Shown: in pieces, positions 16,833 through 24,818 of the stretch | How positions within the stretch are numbered: position 1 is the stretch's first letter | Layout: each line of letters starts with the position of its first letter | Made by a program: the position numbers and the translations under genes | Notes under the pieces: generated by a model | What the model was told of the DNA's origin: nothing | The model's database searches: none | What the model saw: the letters and a program-made list of their open reading frames with translations, nothing else | Assembly (NCBI GenBank): GCA_002433805.1 | Contig: DJIW01000095.1 | Coordinates: 2,666 to 44,769 of the forward strand | Length of the DNA stretch: 42,104 bases | Reading direction: 5' to 3' | Origin: Competibacteraceae bacterium UBA6584 | Lineage (GTDB): Bacteria; Pseudomonadota; Gammaproteobacteria; Competibacterales; Competibacteraceae

Positions 16833-17156
16833 TCAAGCGCCGGCGGGATAATCCCAGCCCGCGTCGGCCGGAAACAGGTTGGCGTATTTCATGCTGGCGC
16901 GCGGTTCCGCCATCATTTCGGCCACCGCGTCGCGCCAGCGGGCGTAATGCTCGGTTTCCTTATGCAGGCCGGTGGCTTCGACCGTGCGATAAACCTCGAC
17001 CAACACGAAGCGGGTTGGGTCATCGGTCTGTTGGATCACGTCGAAACGGGCGATGCCGGGCTCTCGGACGCTGTGGCGGGCGTTTTCCAGCGAGGCGGCC
17101 TTAAACGCTTCGACGCAGTCGGGCTTGACGTGGACGAACACATGGACGATCAACAT
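16833..17156 (-). CDS. ABM-domain monooxygenase (putative quinol monooxygenase)
   Basis: A 107-residue protein with a single antibiotic-biosynthesis-monooxygenase (ABM) ferredoxin-like domain: VHVFVHVKPDCVEAFK at the start, then ENARHSVREPGIARFDVIQQ, FVLVEVYR and HYARWRDAV. The family includes the quinol monooxygenase YgiN and the AI-2 isomerase LsrG; the E-P-G and H-x-x-T-x-H pieces fit this group. AGGAGAAAGGAAAA lies just before the ATG. Its place behind the ubiquinone genes might hint at quinone chemistry, but that is only context. Confidence 0.82.
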   Translation of the reverse strand: MLIVHVFVHVKPDCVEAFKAASLENARHSVREPGIARFDVIQQTDDPTRFVLVEVYRTVEATGLHKETEHYARWRDAVAEMMAEPRASMKYANLFPADAGWDYPAGA

Positions 17157-17218
17157 GGGTTTTCCTTTCTCCTAATTAAGATTAAGAAAACGCTTGCTCC
17201 CGGCGGAGAAGATGGATT

Positions 17219-18100
17219 TTAAAGCGAAGCGGCCGGCAAGAAATCCAGCAACAGCCCGCAGAAAATCACCAGCCCGAAACCGTTGTTGTTAAGAAACGCC
17301 TTGAAGCACGCCTCCGGGGCGCGGTCGCGGATCAAATATTGCTGGTAGAGCGCAAACCAAGCCGCCGCGAACAAGCCCAGATAATAGGGCCACCCGCGTC
17401 CGGCCAGCAGACCAACGGCGACCAGCAACACCAGAAGCGCCGCTTGCAAGTAGCCGATGATCCGTTTGTCTCGGTCGCCGAACCAAAGCGCGGTGGATTT
17501 AACGCCGATCTTGCGGTCGTCTTCCCGATCCACCATCGCGTATTGGGTGTCGTAAATCACCGACCAGAGCACATTGCCGAGGAACAACAACCAAGCCGCC
17601 GGCGGCAAGCTGTTGGTGATGGCCGCGTAAGCCATCGGAATTCCCCAGCCGAACGCCGCGCCGAGATGGGCTTGCGGCAGGTGATGGAAGCGTTTCATAA
17701 ACGGATAGCTCGCCGCCAGCGCCAAACCGACGAAGGACAGTTGGACGGTTAGGGGATTTTGAGTCAGCACTAGGACAAAGGCCGCCAAGCACAGCGCCAG
17801 CGCGAGGCCGACGGCTTCGCCGAGGGAGACCCGCCCCGCCGCCAGCGGCCGGTCGCGCGTGCGGGCGACGTGCGGGTCGAACTTGCGGTCGGCGATGTCG
17901 TTCATCACGCAGCCCGCCGAGCGCATCAGCGCCACGCCGAACACGAAGACCAGCACGACGCCGCGCGGCGGCTGACCCTCGCCGGCCAGCCACAGCGCCC
18001 ACAGAGTCGGCCACAGCAGCAAGTAGATGCCGATGGGGCGGTGCAGGCGCATCAGCAGCGCGTATTCGCGCAAGCGATCTTCAAAACGTTCGAGAGTCAT
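17219..18100 (-). CDS. ubiA: 4-hydroxybenzoate polyprenyltransferase UbiA
   Basis: UbiA attaches the polyprenyl chain to 4-hydroxybenzoate in ubiquinone synthesis at the inner membrane. The 293-residue length matches E. coli (290). Both Asp-rich motifs are present: NDIADRKFD (67-75) and YDTQYAMVDREDD (183-195). Eight or nine hydrophobic helices run through the protein. The start at 18100 was chosen because it overlaps the ubiC stop in an ATGA and gives the usual MTLERFEDRL N-terminus; the frame stays open upstream within ubiC. Confidence 0.96.
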   Translation of the reverse strand: MTLERFEDRLREYALLMRLHRPIGIYLLLWPTLWALWLAGEGQPPRGVVLVFVFGVALMRSAGCVMNDIADRKFDPHVARTRDRPLAAGRVSLGEAVGLALALCLAAFVLVLTQNPLTVQLSFVGLALAASYPFMKRFHHLPQAHLGAAFGWGIPMAYAAITNSLPPAAWLLFLGNVLWSVIYDTQYAMVDREDDRKIGVKSTALWFGDRDKRIIGYLQAALLVLLVAVGLLAGRGWPYYLGLFAAAWFALYQQYLIRDRAPEACFKAFLNNNGFGLVIFCGLLLDFLPAASL

Positions 18101-18696
18101 GGTCGAGGTCGGTCCAGGCAAGGACGGCTCAGCGATAACGGTAAAGCCGGCAAAAAGATTTCCGAAACCAGCAGCGGATCGCCGTCGATTCGAAATACCG
18201 AGCGCCGTCCCCAAATCGCATCCGGCGGCTCGGTGAGGCCGGCGAACGCCCGCTGGTGCAGGCGTTGGCCGGGCGCGATGCAGGCGATTTCCACCGGGCC
18301 GCGTCGGACGCCGGGATCGGCGAACAGCACCGCTCCCAACGGCCGGGCCCCCAGGACGGTCAGACGCCGCCCGCGCCCGCGCAGCGTGGCGATGGGGATC
18401 ACGGTGCGGGCGAAGACCCAGGGTCGGTCGTCGCACAGTAATTGAACCTCGCGGGTCCAGGCCCGCGCGTCCCAACGCAGCCGCAGGACACGCGCTTCAT
18501 CGCGGTTGGGGCGAGCCCAGCGCTGGTCCAGCACGCGCACCCGGAACCGGCCCGAACAGGCTTGGCGCATGCGTTGGGTCAACGATCCGGCGTCGAGCAA
18601 CCAGACGGATAATCCGACCGGCAGAGCGCGCGGCAACAGCCGCGAGTGCGAATGCCAGTGGGGTAAGGACGAGGATGGAGCGTGGTCGGCGCGCAA
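18097..18696 (-). CDS. ubiC: chorismate pyruvate-lyase UbiC
   Basis: UbiC makes 4-hydroxybenzoate from chorismate, the first step of ubiquinone synthesis. Family blocks are clear: WTREVQLLCDDRPWVFARTV (the Arg of TREV is the substrate ligand), IPIATL, LGARPLGAVLF, WGRRSVFRI and the active-site Glu in LLVSEIFLPA. The 3' end overlaps ubiA by four bases. The 5' end is uncertain: no ATG or GTG fits, and the best in-frame start is TTG at 18696, giving 199 residues, longer than E. coli (165). The extra residues are Ser/His-rich. Confidence 0.9.
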   Translation of the reverse strand: MRADHAPSSSLPHWHSHSRLLPRALPVGLSVWLLDAGSLTQRMRQACSGRFRVRVLDQRWARPNRDEARVLRLRWDARAWTREVQLLCDDRPWVFARTVIPIATLRGRGRRLTVLGARPLGAVLFADPGVRRGPVEIACIAPGQRLHQRAFAGLTEPPDAIWGRRSVFRIDGDPLLVSEIFLPALPLSLSRPCLDRPRP

Positions 18697-19005
18697 AGCG
18701 ATCAGGAGCGGGCTGGTGGAATTCTACCATTATGACACGGTTGCCGAGGGGCGGGTGAATGACGCGAGCGGCCCGGCGGCCGGGAGGAGCGGCTGCCCGG
18801 CGCCGGCTCGCGCCGTCCCAGCGGGCGCTGGCGGCAAAGCCCTTGTTCAGACTGGATTCAGCCCTCGTTTGTTGAAATTCGAGCGCGCTTTGGACCGTGC
18901 GCTCCCAAGCAGCGATGCCATGATGGCTATGAGTTGTTCAAAGATGACGCCGCGCTCGGTCCCGACCCCGCGCGGCGCGGTGAATGCAGGCAGGCGAGGT
19001 GTCGC
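18697..19005. other. divergent intergenic region, ubiC / DUF6600 gene
   Basis: About 310 bp between two divergent genes. A CATAAT box preceded by TGT (on the - strand near 18731-18736) is a possible -10 for ubiC but has no -35 match. On the + strand a GAGGT at 18997-19001 serves the next gene. No ORF or repeat is convincing here. Confidence 0.4.
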
Positions 19006-20853
19006 GTGAAAGCAAAGATAGGGTGGGCGCTGGCGGTTGGCGCTTTGTTGATGAACGCCGGCTTCAATCCGGCCGATCAATCGCGGCTGTCGCTGCTGGG
19101 CGGCGGCGCGGCTCGCGCTGAAGTCCAAGTCGATTTCGGCTTCTTCCATGAGGAGCTGGCGCCTTACGGGCAGTGGCGTCGGCGTCCGCCCTACGGCTGG
19201 GTCTGGTATCCGGAGGTGTCCCGCAACTGGCGGCCGTACACCATCGGCTCCTGGATTTTTACCGATGACTACGGTTGGACCTGGGTGTCGGACGATCCGT
19301 GGGGTTCGCTGCCGTTCCACTACGGCCGCTGGTTTTACGATGATTATCGCGGCGGCTGGGCGTGGGTGCCCGGCGCGGAGTGGGGTCCGGCCTGGGTCGG
19401 TTGGCGCAGCGGCGGCGGCTATATCGGCTGGGCTCCATTGCCGCCCTCGGTCGAGTTCGATCCGGGCGTCGGTTTCGAACCGCCCGATCAACATTTCGGC
19501 GAGAGTTGGAGTTCCTGGTATTTCGTACCCTCGGACCGTTTCCTAAGCCGCCGCGTCGACCGGTTCATCGCGCCGCGCCCCCGAATCAGCGCGCTGATCA
19601 ACAATACGGTGAACGTCACCCGCTACACCGTCATCGACCGGCGGGTGGTCAACCGCAGCCTCGACCTCGACCGCGTCGAACGCGATATTCGCAAGCCGGT
19701 GGTCCGCCATCAGATCGATGAAACCGACCGCCCGATCCGGCGCGGGGAATCGGTGCGAGACGGTCGCATCCGGCTGTTTCGGCCGCAAGTGGTCGGAGGC
19801 ATGAGCGATCCGCCGCCCGCGCTGGCGGATCGGCCGCGCCGCCCGAACGCGCCGCCGGTTTTTTCGCCCGAGCCTAGGGATGCGGGCGCGGGTCCGAGGG
19901 AGCGGCAAGGGGAGGATCGCGATCCGAGATGGCGGGACCGCCCCGGCCGGCCAGCGGGCGAACCCGCTGAATCAGATGATCGAGAGCGGGCCAGGCGTTG
20001 GGCCGAACGCGAACAGCGACGGCAAGTCGAGCCAGATCAATCGGGACCGTCCGACGAGGAGCGCGCGCGCCGGCAGGCGGAACGGGAACAAGCGCGTCAG
20101 GAAGCCATCCAGCAGCGGCGGCAAACCGAGCGGGAGCAAGCCCGGCAATTGGCCGAGCAAGAGCGCGTCCAGCGGCAGGCGGAACGCGATACGCAACGCC
20201 AAGCCGAACAGGCCCAACGGCAAGCGGAGCGGCAACAAGGCCGGCAATCGCAGATGGAGCAGGAGCGCGCCCAGCGGCAAGCCGAACGGGAACAGGCCCG
20301 ACAACAGATGATCGAGGAGCGGAGACGGATGGAACAAGAACAAACCCAGCAACCGCGGATGGAGCAGGAGCGCGCCCAACGGCAAGCCGAACGAGAACAG
20401 GCCCGACAACAGATGATTGAGGAACGGCGGCAGGCGGAGCAGTCGCAGCTGCGGCAACGGACCGAGCAAGAGCGCGCCCAACGACAAGCCGAGCAACAGC
20501 AACGGCAAGCCGAACAGGAAGCGCAACGGCAAGCGGCGCAGCAGCAGCGCCAGGCCGAACAGGAAGCGCAACGGCAAGCGGCGCAGCAGCAGCGCCAGGC
20601 CGAACAGGAAGCGCAACGGCAGGCGGCGCAGCAGCAGCGCCAGGCCGAACGCCAGGCCGAGCGCCAGGCCGAACGCCAAGCCGAACGCCAGGCCGAGCAG
20701 GCGCAGCGACAAGCCGAGCGGGAACAAGCCCGCCAGCAAGCCCTGCAACAGCGCCAGCAACAGCAGCAACAAGCGGAGCAGGAGCGCCAGCGGCGGCGGA
20801 ATCTGCCCGAATGCAAGAGCTTGCCGCCCGGACAGCAACAGGAGTGCCGCTAG
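19006..20853 (+). CDS. DUF6600 secreted protein with Gln/Arg/Glu repeat tail
   Basis: A 615-residue exported protein. Residues 1-38 are a signal peptide ending ARA-E. Residues about 45-160 are a DUF6600 domain, unusually rich in Trp and Tyr: YGWVWYP, WRPYTIGSW, TDDYGWTWVSDDPWG, FHYGRW and WVPGAEWGPAWVGWR. A basic linker follows, and from about residue 325 the chain is almost entirely Gln, Arg, Glu and Ala in heptad-like order (RQAEREQARQQ), predicted as a very long charged helix. It ends CKSLPPGQQQEC. The GTG start at 19006 has GAGGT five bases upstream and sits directly before the signal peptide; an ATG at 18934 would hide it. DUF6600 function is unknown. Confidence 0.85.
   Translation: MKAKIGWALAVGALLMNAGFNPADQSRLSLLGGGAARAEVQVDFGFFHEELAPYGQWRRRPPYGWVWYPEVSRNWRPYTIGSWIFTDDYGWTWVSDDPWGSLPFHYGRWFYDDYRGGWAWVPGAEWGPAWVGWRSGGGYIGWAPLPPSVEFDPGVGFEPPDQHFGESWSSWYFVPSDRFLSRRVDRFIAPRPRISALINNTVNVTRYTVIDRRVVNRSLDLDRVERDIRKPVVRHQIDETDRPIRRGESVRDGRIRLFRPQVVGGMSDPPPALADRPRRPNAPPVFSPEPRDAGAGPRERQGEDRDPRWRDRPGRPAGEPAESDDRERARRWAEREQRRQVEPDQSGPSDEERARRQAEREQARQEAIQQRRQTEREQARQLAEQERVQRQAERDTQRQAEQAQRQAERQQGRQSQMEQERAQRQAEREQARQQMIEERRRMEQEQTQQPRMEQERAQRQAEREQARQQMIEERRQAEQSQLRQRTEQERAQRQAEQQQRQAEQEAQRQAAQQQRQAEQEAQRQAAQQQRQAEQEAQRQAAQQQRQAERQAERQAERQAERQAEQAQRQAEREQARQQALQQRQQQQQQAEQERQRRRNLPECKSLPPGQQQECR
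20254..20427 (+). repeat. 105-bp period repeat in DUF6600 gene
   Basis: A 69-bp unit at 20254-20322 recurs at 20359-20427. Both encode MEQERAQRQAEREQARQQ followed by MIEER, with only a few silent differences. The unit is a higher-order repeat of the charged tail and points to expansion by duplication. Confidence 0.8.
20506..20688 (+). repeat. 45-bp and 12-bp tandem repeats in DUF6600 gene
   Basis: Three 45-bp copies (20506-20550, 20551-20595, 20596-20640) encode QAEQEAQRQAAQQQR, nearly identical at DNA level. They run straight into four 12-bp copies of the codons for QAER (20641-20688). All units are multiples of three and keep the frame, so copy number can vary without breaking the protein. 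Confidence 0.9.
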
Positions 20854-20862
20854 CGGAATTTC

Positions 20863-20894
20863 CGCGTCGGACGATCCGGCGACCGTCCGACGCG
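20863..20894 (+). terminator. hairpin after the DUF6600 gene
   Basis: CGCGTCGGACG (20863-20873) and CGTCCGACGCG (20884-20894) are perfect 11-bp arms around a 10-nt loop, ten bases after the stop codon. No clean T-run follows, so it may need Rho or may stabilise the mRNA end. Confidence 0.55.
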
Positions 20895-21046
20895 CGAGCT
20901 CGAAACGCAATTTTAACGTCGTCGTCGATAAGCTTGCGCGGCGTCCGCGCTGGCCCGCAACATGAGCGAACGCTGTTATGTCACGATCCGGCGGCGATGG
21001 AGAGCATCGCCTTTCCAGCGCCGCGCGACCGGACACCCAATCAGCG

Positions 21047-21169
21047 ATGCAGGCCGCTCAAAATCCGAACATTTTTTCGTTATGGCTGATTGTTAGCGGC
21101 GCGGCGCTGTTCGCCACGCTGGCGCTGTACGTGCGTCAACCCCTGTCCGTCTCCTATGCCTGGTGCTGA
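21047..21169 (+). CDS. possible small single-helix membrane protein
   Basis: A 40-residue frame, MQAAQNPNIFSLW followed by LIVSGAALFATLALYV and a short tail ending in Cys. The hydrophobic core of 18 residues would span the membrane once. There is no Shine-Dalgarno, and the frame is open upstream to an ATG at 20978. It lies in the 639-bp gap between the DUF6600 gene and tkt and could be chance. The gap otherwise holds a terminator hairpin and the tkt promoter. Confidence 0.25.
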   Translation: MQAAQNPNIFSLWLIVSGAALFATLALYVRQPLSVSYAWC

Positions 21170-21274
21170 CGTATCCGACGCCGGTCGCGGTCTCCGATAG
21201 CCCGCGCCGCGATTGAACGCCGTCCACGCAGAGCGGCGAGATCACGGCCACGCGGTCGGCGGGGAATAAATGAT

Positions 21275-21303
21275 TTGGCGAGTACGGCAATTTTTCCTAT
21301 AAT
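21275..21303 (+). promoter_or_regulatory. sigma70 promoter of tkt
   Basis: TTGGCG (21275-21280) and a perfect TATAAT (21298-21303) are separated by exactly 17 bp. Transcription would start near 21310, giving a leader of about 180 nt before tkt. This is the best promoter match in the window. Confidence 0.75.
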
Positions 21304-21399
21304 CGCGACCATTTTTCGGCCGAATCGAATCCCAAAGGGGGGTTTGGCGCGACCGGACATCCCTCGCGATCTCTCCGGTGAACGTCCCAGCAAGAGCGA

Positions 21400-21431
21400 C
21401 GCGCGCAGTCGGGGCGCGACGCGCGATTTTT
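21400..21431 (+). promoter_or_regulatory. hairpin with T-run in tkt leader
   Basis: CGCGCG (21400-21405) pairs with CGCGCG (21420-21425) around a 14-nt loop, followed at once by ATTTTTG. It lies between the promoter and the tkt start and has the form of a weak attenuator. Alternative pairings within the GC-rich stretch are possible. Confidence 0.35.
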
Positions 21432-21492
21432 GAAGCCAGCGCGCGTTGTTTCCGGCATTTCCCCGCCATTTTATTGTTTTAGGAGAGAGTTG

Positions 21493-23580
21493 ATGTCCCC
21501 GCGTAGTGAATTGGCCGCCCGTCGCCTGTTGGATACCATAACCGAAGCCGCGGCTGTGGACGGCCCTCTCGGCCAAGAACCCTCGGCCCCGACCCGTCGG
21601 GAGCTGGCCAACGCCATCCGCGCGCTGAGCATGGACGCCGTGCAAAAGGCCGAATCCGGCCATCCGGGCGCGCCGATGGGCATGGCCGATTTCGGCATGG
21701 TGCTGTGGAATGATTTCTTGCGGCACAATCCCGTCAACCCCAAATGGTTCAACCGCGACCGGCTGATTCTCTCCAACGGCCACGGCTCGATGCTGCAGTA
21801 TTCGCTGCTCCATTTGAGCGGCTACGATGTCACCCTCGACGATTTGCGCAACTTCCGCCAGTTGGGCTCGCGCACCCCCGGCCATCCCGAATACGGCCGC
21901 ACGGCGGGCGTGGAAACCACCACCGGCCCGCTGGGCCAGGGCTTGGCCAACGGCGTCGGCATGGCGCTGGCCGAGCGCGCGCTGGCGACCCGCTTCAACC
22001 GCCCCGGCTTTCCCGTCGTCGATCATTACACCTACGTAATCCTCGGCGACGGCTGCCTGATGGAAGGCATTTCCTATGAAGCTTGCTCGCTGGCCGGCAT
22101 CTGGGGCTTGGGCAAGCTGATTTGCCTGTACGACGACAACGGCATTTCCATCGACGGCAAGGTGCAGGGCTGGTTTCGCGAGGATGTGGCGCTGCGCTTC
22201 GAGGCGATGGGCTGGCATGTGATTCCCAACGTGGACGGCCACGACCCCGACGCGGTCCATCGCGCCATCGAGCAAGCGCGGGCATTTCACGAACGGCCGA
22301 CGTTGATCTGCTGCAAGACCACCATCGCCAAAGGGTCGCCGAATAAGGGCGGCAGCGAGAAGTCCCACGGCGCGCCGCTGGGCGTGTCCGAAGTCGCCGC
22401 CACCCGCGAGGCCATCGGCTGGCGGCACGAAGCTTTCGTTATTCCGCCCGAGATTTATCAAGCCTTCGATGCCCGCGCGAAGGGCGCGGCGTGGGAAGCG
22501 GAATGGAACGAGATGTTCGGGCGCTACCGCGCTCAATTTCCGGAGCGGGCGGCGGAATTCGACCGGCGGGTGGCCTGCGGTTTTCCCGATGATTGGAATG
22601 CGCTCGCCTGGGAGTTCATTCACGCCACCCAGCAGCGGCGCGAGGATCTTGCCACCCGCGCGGGCTCGCAGCGCGCCTTGCAGTTCTACGGGCCTCATTT
22701 CCCCAGTTTGGTCGGCGGTTCGGCGGATCTGGCCGAATCCACCGGCATTCCCTGGATCGGTTCGCGTCCGGTCGATTTCGAGCATCCCGACGGCAATCTG
22801 ATTTTCTACGGCGCGCGCGAATTCGCGATGAACGCGATCATGAACGGCTTGGCCCTGCACGGCGGCTACGTGCCCTTCGGCGGCACCTTCCTGATGTTCG
22901 CCGACTACGGCCGCAGCGCCATTCGAATGTCGGCCTTGATGAAAATCCGCTGCATGTTTATTTTGACCCACGACTCCATCGGCGTCGGCGGCGACGGCCC
23001 CACGCACCAGCCGATCGAGCACGTCGCCAGCTTGCGGATCATCCCCGATCTATCGGTGTGGCGGACCTGCGATACCACCGAAACCGCCGTGGCTTGGAAA
23101 ATGGCGCTGGAGCGGATTAACGGGCCGACCGCCCTGATCTTCACCCGCCAAAAACTGCCGCACCAGGATCGCACGCCGGAACAGGTGCGCGCCATCGCCC
23201 GAGGCGGCTACGTGTTGCTCGACTGCGGCGGCGATCCGGAGGCGATCATCATCGCCACCGGTTCCGAAGTGCAACTGGCGGTCGATGCGGCGAAACAACT
23301 CAACGAGCAGGGTCGGCGGGTCCGGGTCGTTTCCATGCCGTCGGTGGATGTGTTCGACGCGCAAGACCAAGCGTATCGCGAATCGGTGCTGCCGCCGGCG
23401 GTGACCCGCCGGGTGGTGGTCGAAGCCGGCGTGACCGCGCCGTGGTACAAATACGCCGGGCCCCAAGGGACGGTGATCGGACTCGATTGCTTCGGCGAGT
23501 CGGGACCGCCGGAAATCATCTTCCAGCATTTCGGCTTCACCGCCGAACGAGTGACTGCCGCTGTGACGGCGCTATTCTAA
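21493..23580 (+). CDS. tkt: transketolase
   Basis: Thiamine-diphosphate enzyme of the pentose phosphate pathway (and the Calvin cycle where present). The 695-residue protein shows the conserved GHPGAPMGMA block, the TPP-binding GDGCLMEGISYEA with the Asn of DDNGIS, the Pyr-domain GVGGDGPTHQPIEH, and the C-terminal domain VEAGVTAPWYKY. It carries about 35 extra residues before the usual RRELANAIRALSMDAVQ start. I kept the ATG at 21493 because AGGAGAGAG lies just upstream. It leads the tkt-gap-pgk cluster. Confidence 0.97.
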   Translation: MSPRSELAARRLLDTITEAAAVDGPLGQEPSAPTRRELANAIRALSMDAVQKAESGHPGAPMGMADFGMVLWNDFLRHNPVNPKWFNRDRLILSNGHGSMLQYSLLHLSGYDVTLDDLRNFRQLGSRTPGHPEYGRTAGVETTTGPLGQGLANGVGMALAERALATRFNRPGFPVVDHYTYVILGDGCLMEGISYEACSLAGIWGLGKLICLYDDNGISIDGKVQGWFREDVALRFEAMGWHVIPNVDGHDPDAVHRAIEQARAFHERPTLICCKTTIAKGSPNKGGSEKSHGAPLGVSEVAATREAIGWRHEAFVIPPEIYQAFDARAKGAAWEAEWNEMFGRYRAQFPERAAEFDRRVACGFPDDWNALAWEFIHATQQRREDLATRAGSQRALQFYGPHFPSLVGGSADLAESTGIPWIGSRPVDFEHPDGNLIFYGAREFAMNAIMNGLALHGGYVPFGGTFLMFADYGRSAIRMSALMKIRCMFILTHDSIGVGGDGPTHQPIEHVASLRIIPDLSVWRTCDTTETAVAWKMALERINGPTALIFTRQKLPHQDRTPEQVRAIARGGYVLLDCGGDPEAIIIATGSEVQLAVDAAKQLNEQGRRVRVVSMPSVDVFDAQDQAYRESVLPPAVTRRVVVEAGVTAPWYKYAGPQGTVIGLDCFGESGPPEIIFQHFGFTAERVTAAVTALF

Positions 23581-23581
23581 A

Positions 23582-23618
23582 CTTTGCCGGTTTCGACGCT
23601 GATTTTTCGTCGGCAAAG
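23582..23618 (+). promoter_or_regulatory. nested hairpin between tkt and gap
   Basis: CTTTGCCG (23582-23589) pairs with CGGCAAAG (23611-23618); inside, CGACG can pair with CGTCG. It starts two bases after the tkt stop. No T-run follows, but TATAAT at 23627-23632 comes right behind it and could be the -10 of a separate gap promoter with a poor -35 (TTTTCG). Confidence 0.4.
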
Positions 23619-23708
23619 ACTAAAGTTATAATGTGCCTTTCCGGGCGGGTGACGGTATCCGCCCTTGTTTAATAACCACACGTTTCGCTCACACTGTTGG
23701 AGGAAAGC

Positions 23709-24713
23709 ATGGCTATCAAAGTTGGCATCAATGGGTTTGGCCGCATCGGCCGCATGGTGTTCCGGGCCGCGGTAAAGCACTTCTCTCAAGACGTCGAGAT
23801 CGTCGGCATCAACGACCTGCTCGAACCCGACTATCTAGCGTACATGTTGAAATATGATTCGGTGCACGGGCGCTTCCAGGGCGAGGTCGCCGTCGACGGC
23901 AACAGCCTGATCGTCAACGGCAAGAAGATCCGCTTGACCGCCGAGAAAGATCCCGCCGCGCTGAAGTGGGGCGATGTCGGAGCGGATGTCGTGGTCGAAT
24001 CCACCGGCTTGTTCCTGACCAAGGAAACCTGCCAGAAGCACATCGACGCCGGCGCCAAGAAAGTGATTCAGAGCGCGCCCAGCAAGGACGACACTCCGAT
24101 GTTCGTGTTCGGCGTCAACTCCGACACCTACGCCGGCCAGACCATCATTTCCAACGCCTCCTGCACCACCAACTGTCTGGCTCCGGTCGCCAAGGTGCTG
24201 AACGACAAGTGGGGCATCAAGCGTGGTCTGATGACCACTGTCCACGCCGCCACCGCCACCCAGAAGACCGTCGATGGCCCGTCCAACAAGGACTGGCGCG
24301 GCGGGCGCGGCATTCTGGAAAACATCATCCCGTCTTCCACTGGCGCGGCCAAGGCCGTCGGCGTGGTCATCCCCGAACTGAACAAGAAGCTGACTGGCAT
24401 GGCCTTCCGGGTGCCCACCTCCGACGTGTCGGTGGTCGACCTGACCGTGGAGTTGAGCAAACCGGCTTCCTACAAGGACATCTGCGCCGAGATGAAGGCC
24501 GCCTCCGAAGGTGCGATGAAGGGGGTGCTGGGCTATACCGAGGACTCGGTGGTCGCCACCGACTTCCGGGGCGAGAGCAATACCTCGGTGTTCGACGCCA
24601 AGGCCGGCATCGCGCTGGATGACACCTTCGTCAAGGTCGTGGCCTGGTACGATAACGAATGGGGCTATTCCTGCAAGGTTGTGGAAATGGTCCGCGTGAT
24701 GATGAAGAAGTAA
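23709..24713 (+). CDS. gap: glyceraldehyde-3-phosphate dehydrogenase, type I
   Basis: Oxidises and phosphorylates glyceraldehyde-3-phosphate. The 334-residue protein has the N-terminal Rossmann motif INGFGRIGR (7-15), Asp36 in VGINDL, typical of NAD specificity, and the active-site SNASCTTNC with Cys152. The ATG at 23709 has GGAGGAAA directly upstream; a TTG at 23697 is an in-frame alternative with no support. It stands between tkt and pgk, the common proteobacterial order. Confidence 0.97.
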   Translation: MAIKVGINGFGRIGRMVFRAAVKHFSQDVEIVGINDLLEPDYLAYMLKYDSVHGRFQGEVAVDGNSLIVNGKKIRLTAEKDPAALKWGDVGADVVVESTGLFLTKETCQKHIDAGAKKVIQSAPSKDDTPMFVFGVNSDTYAGQTIISNASCTTNCLAPVAKVLNDKWGIKRGLMTTVHAATATQKTVDGPSNKDWRGGRGILENIIPSSTGAAKAVGVVIPELNKKLTGMAFRVPTSDVSVVDLTVELSKPASYKDICAEMKAASEGAMKGVLGYTEDSVVATDFRGESNTSVFDAKAGIALDDTFVKVVAWYDNEWGYSCKVVEMVRVMMKK

Positions 24714-24759
24714 GCGAGCGCCACGGCGTGGCGGTTCCTTGCTAAGCTGAAACCACTCG

Positions 24760-24805
24760 CCCCCGCCGCCCTGGCTCCGCGCCAAGCCGGACGGGGGTTT
24801 TGTTT
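24760..24805 (+). terminator. intrinsic terminator-like hairpin between gap and pgk
   Basis: CCCCCG (24760-24765) pairs with CGGGGG (24792-24797); the loop holds a further GGCT/AGCC pairing. TTTTGTTT follows directly. The pgk Shine-Dalgarno GGAGGAGAG begins at the end of the T-run, so the hairpin would both end gap transcripts in part and set the 5' border of pgk messages. Confidence 0.6.
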
Positions 24806-24818
24806 GGAGGAGAGAATC

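Noticed and set aside
18497..18730. 77-codon - strand frame starting at an ATG over ubiC
   Set aside because: It is out of frame with ubiC, whose family motifs are continuous in the other frame.
20506..20688. CRISPR array
   Set aside because: The repeats are directly tandem without unique spacers and keep an open reading frame inside the DUF6600 gene.
21154..23022. 622-codon open frame on - opposite tkt
   Set aside because: Antisense shadow of transketolase with no recognisable motif; long antisense frames are common at this GC content.
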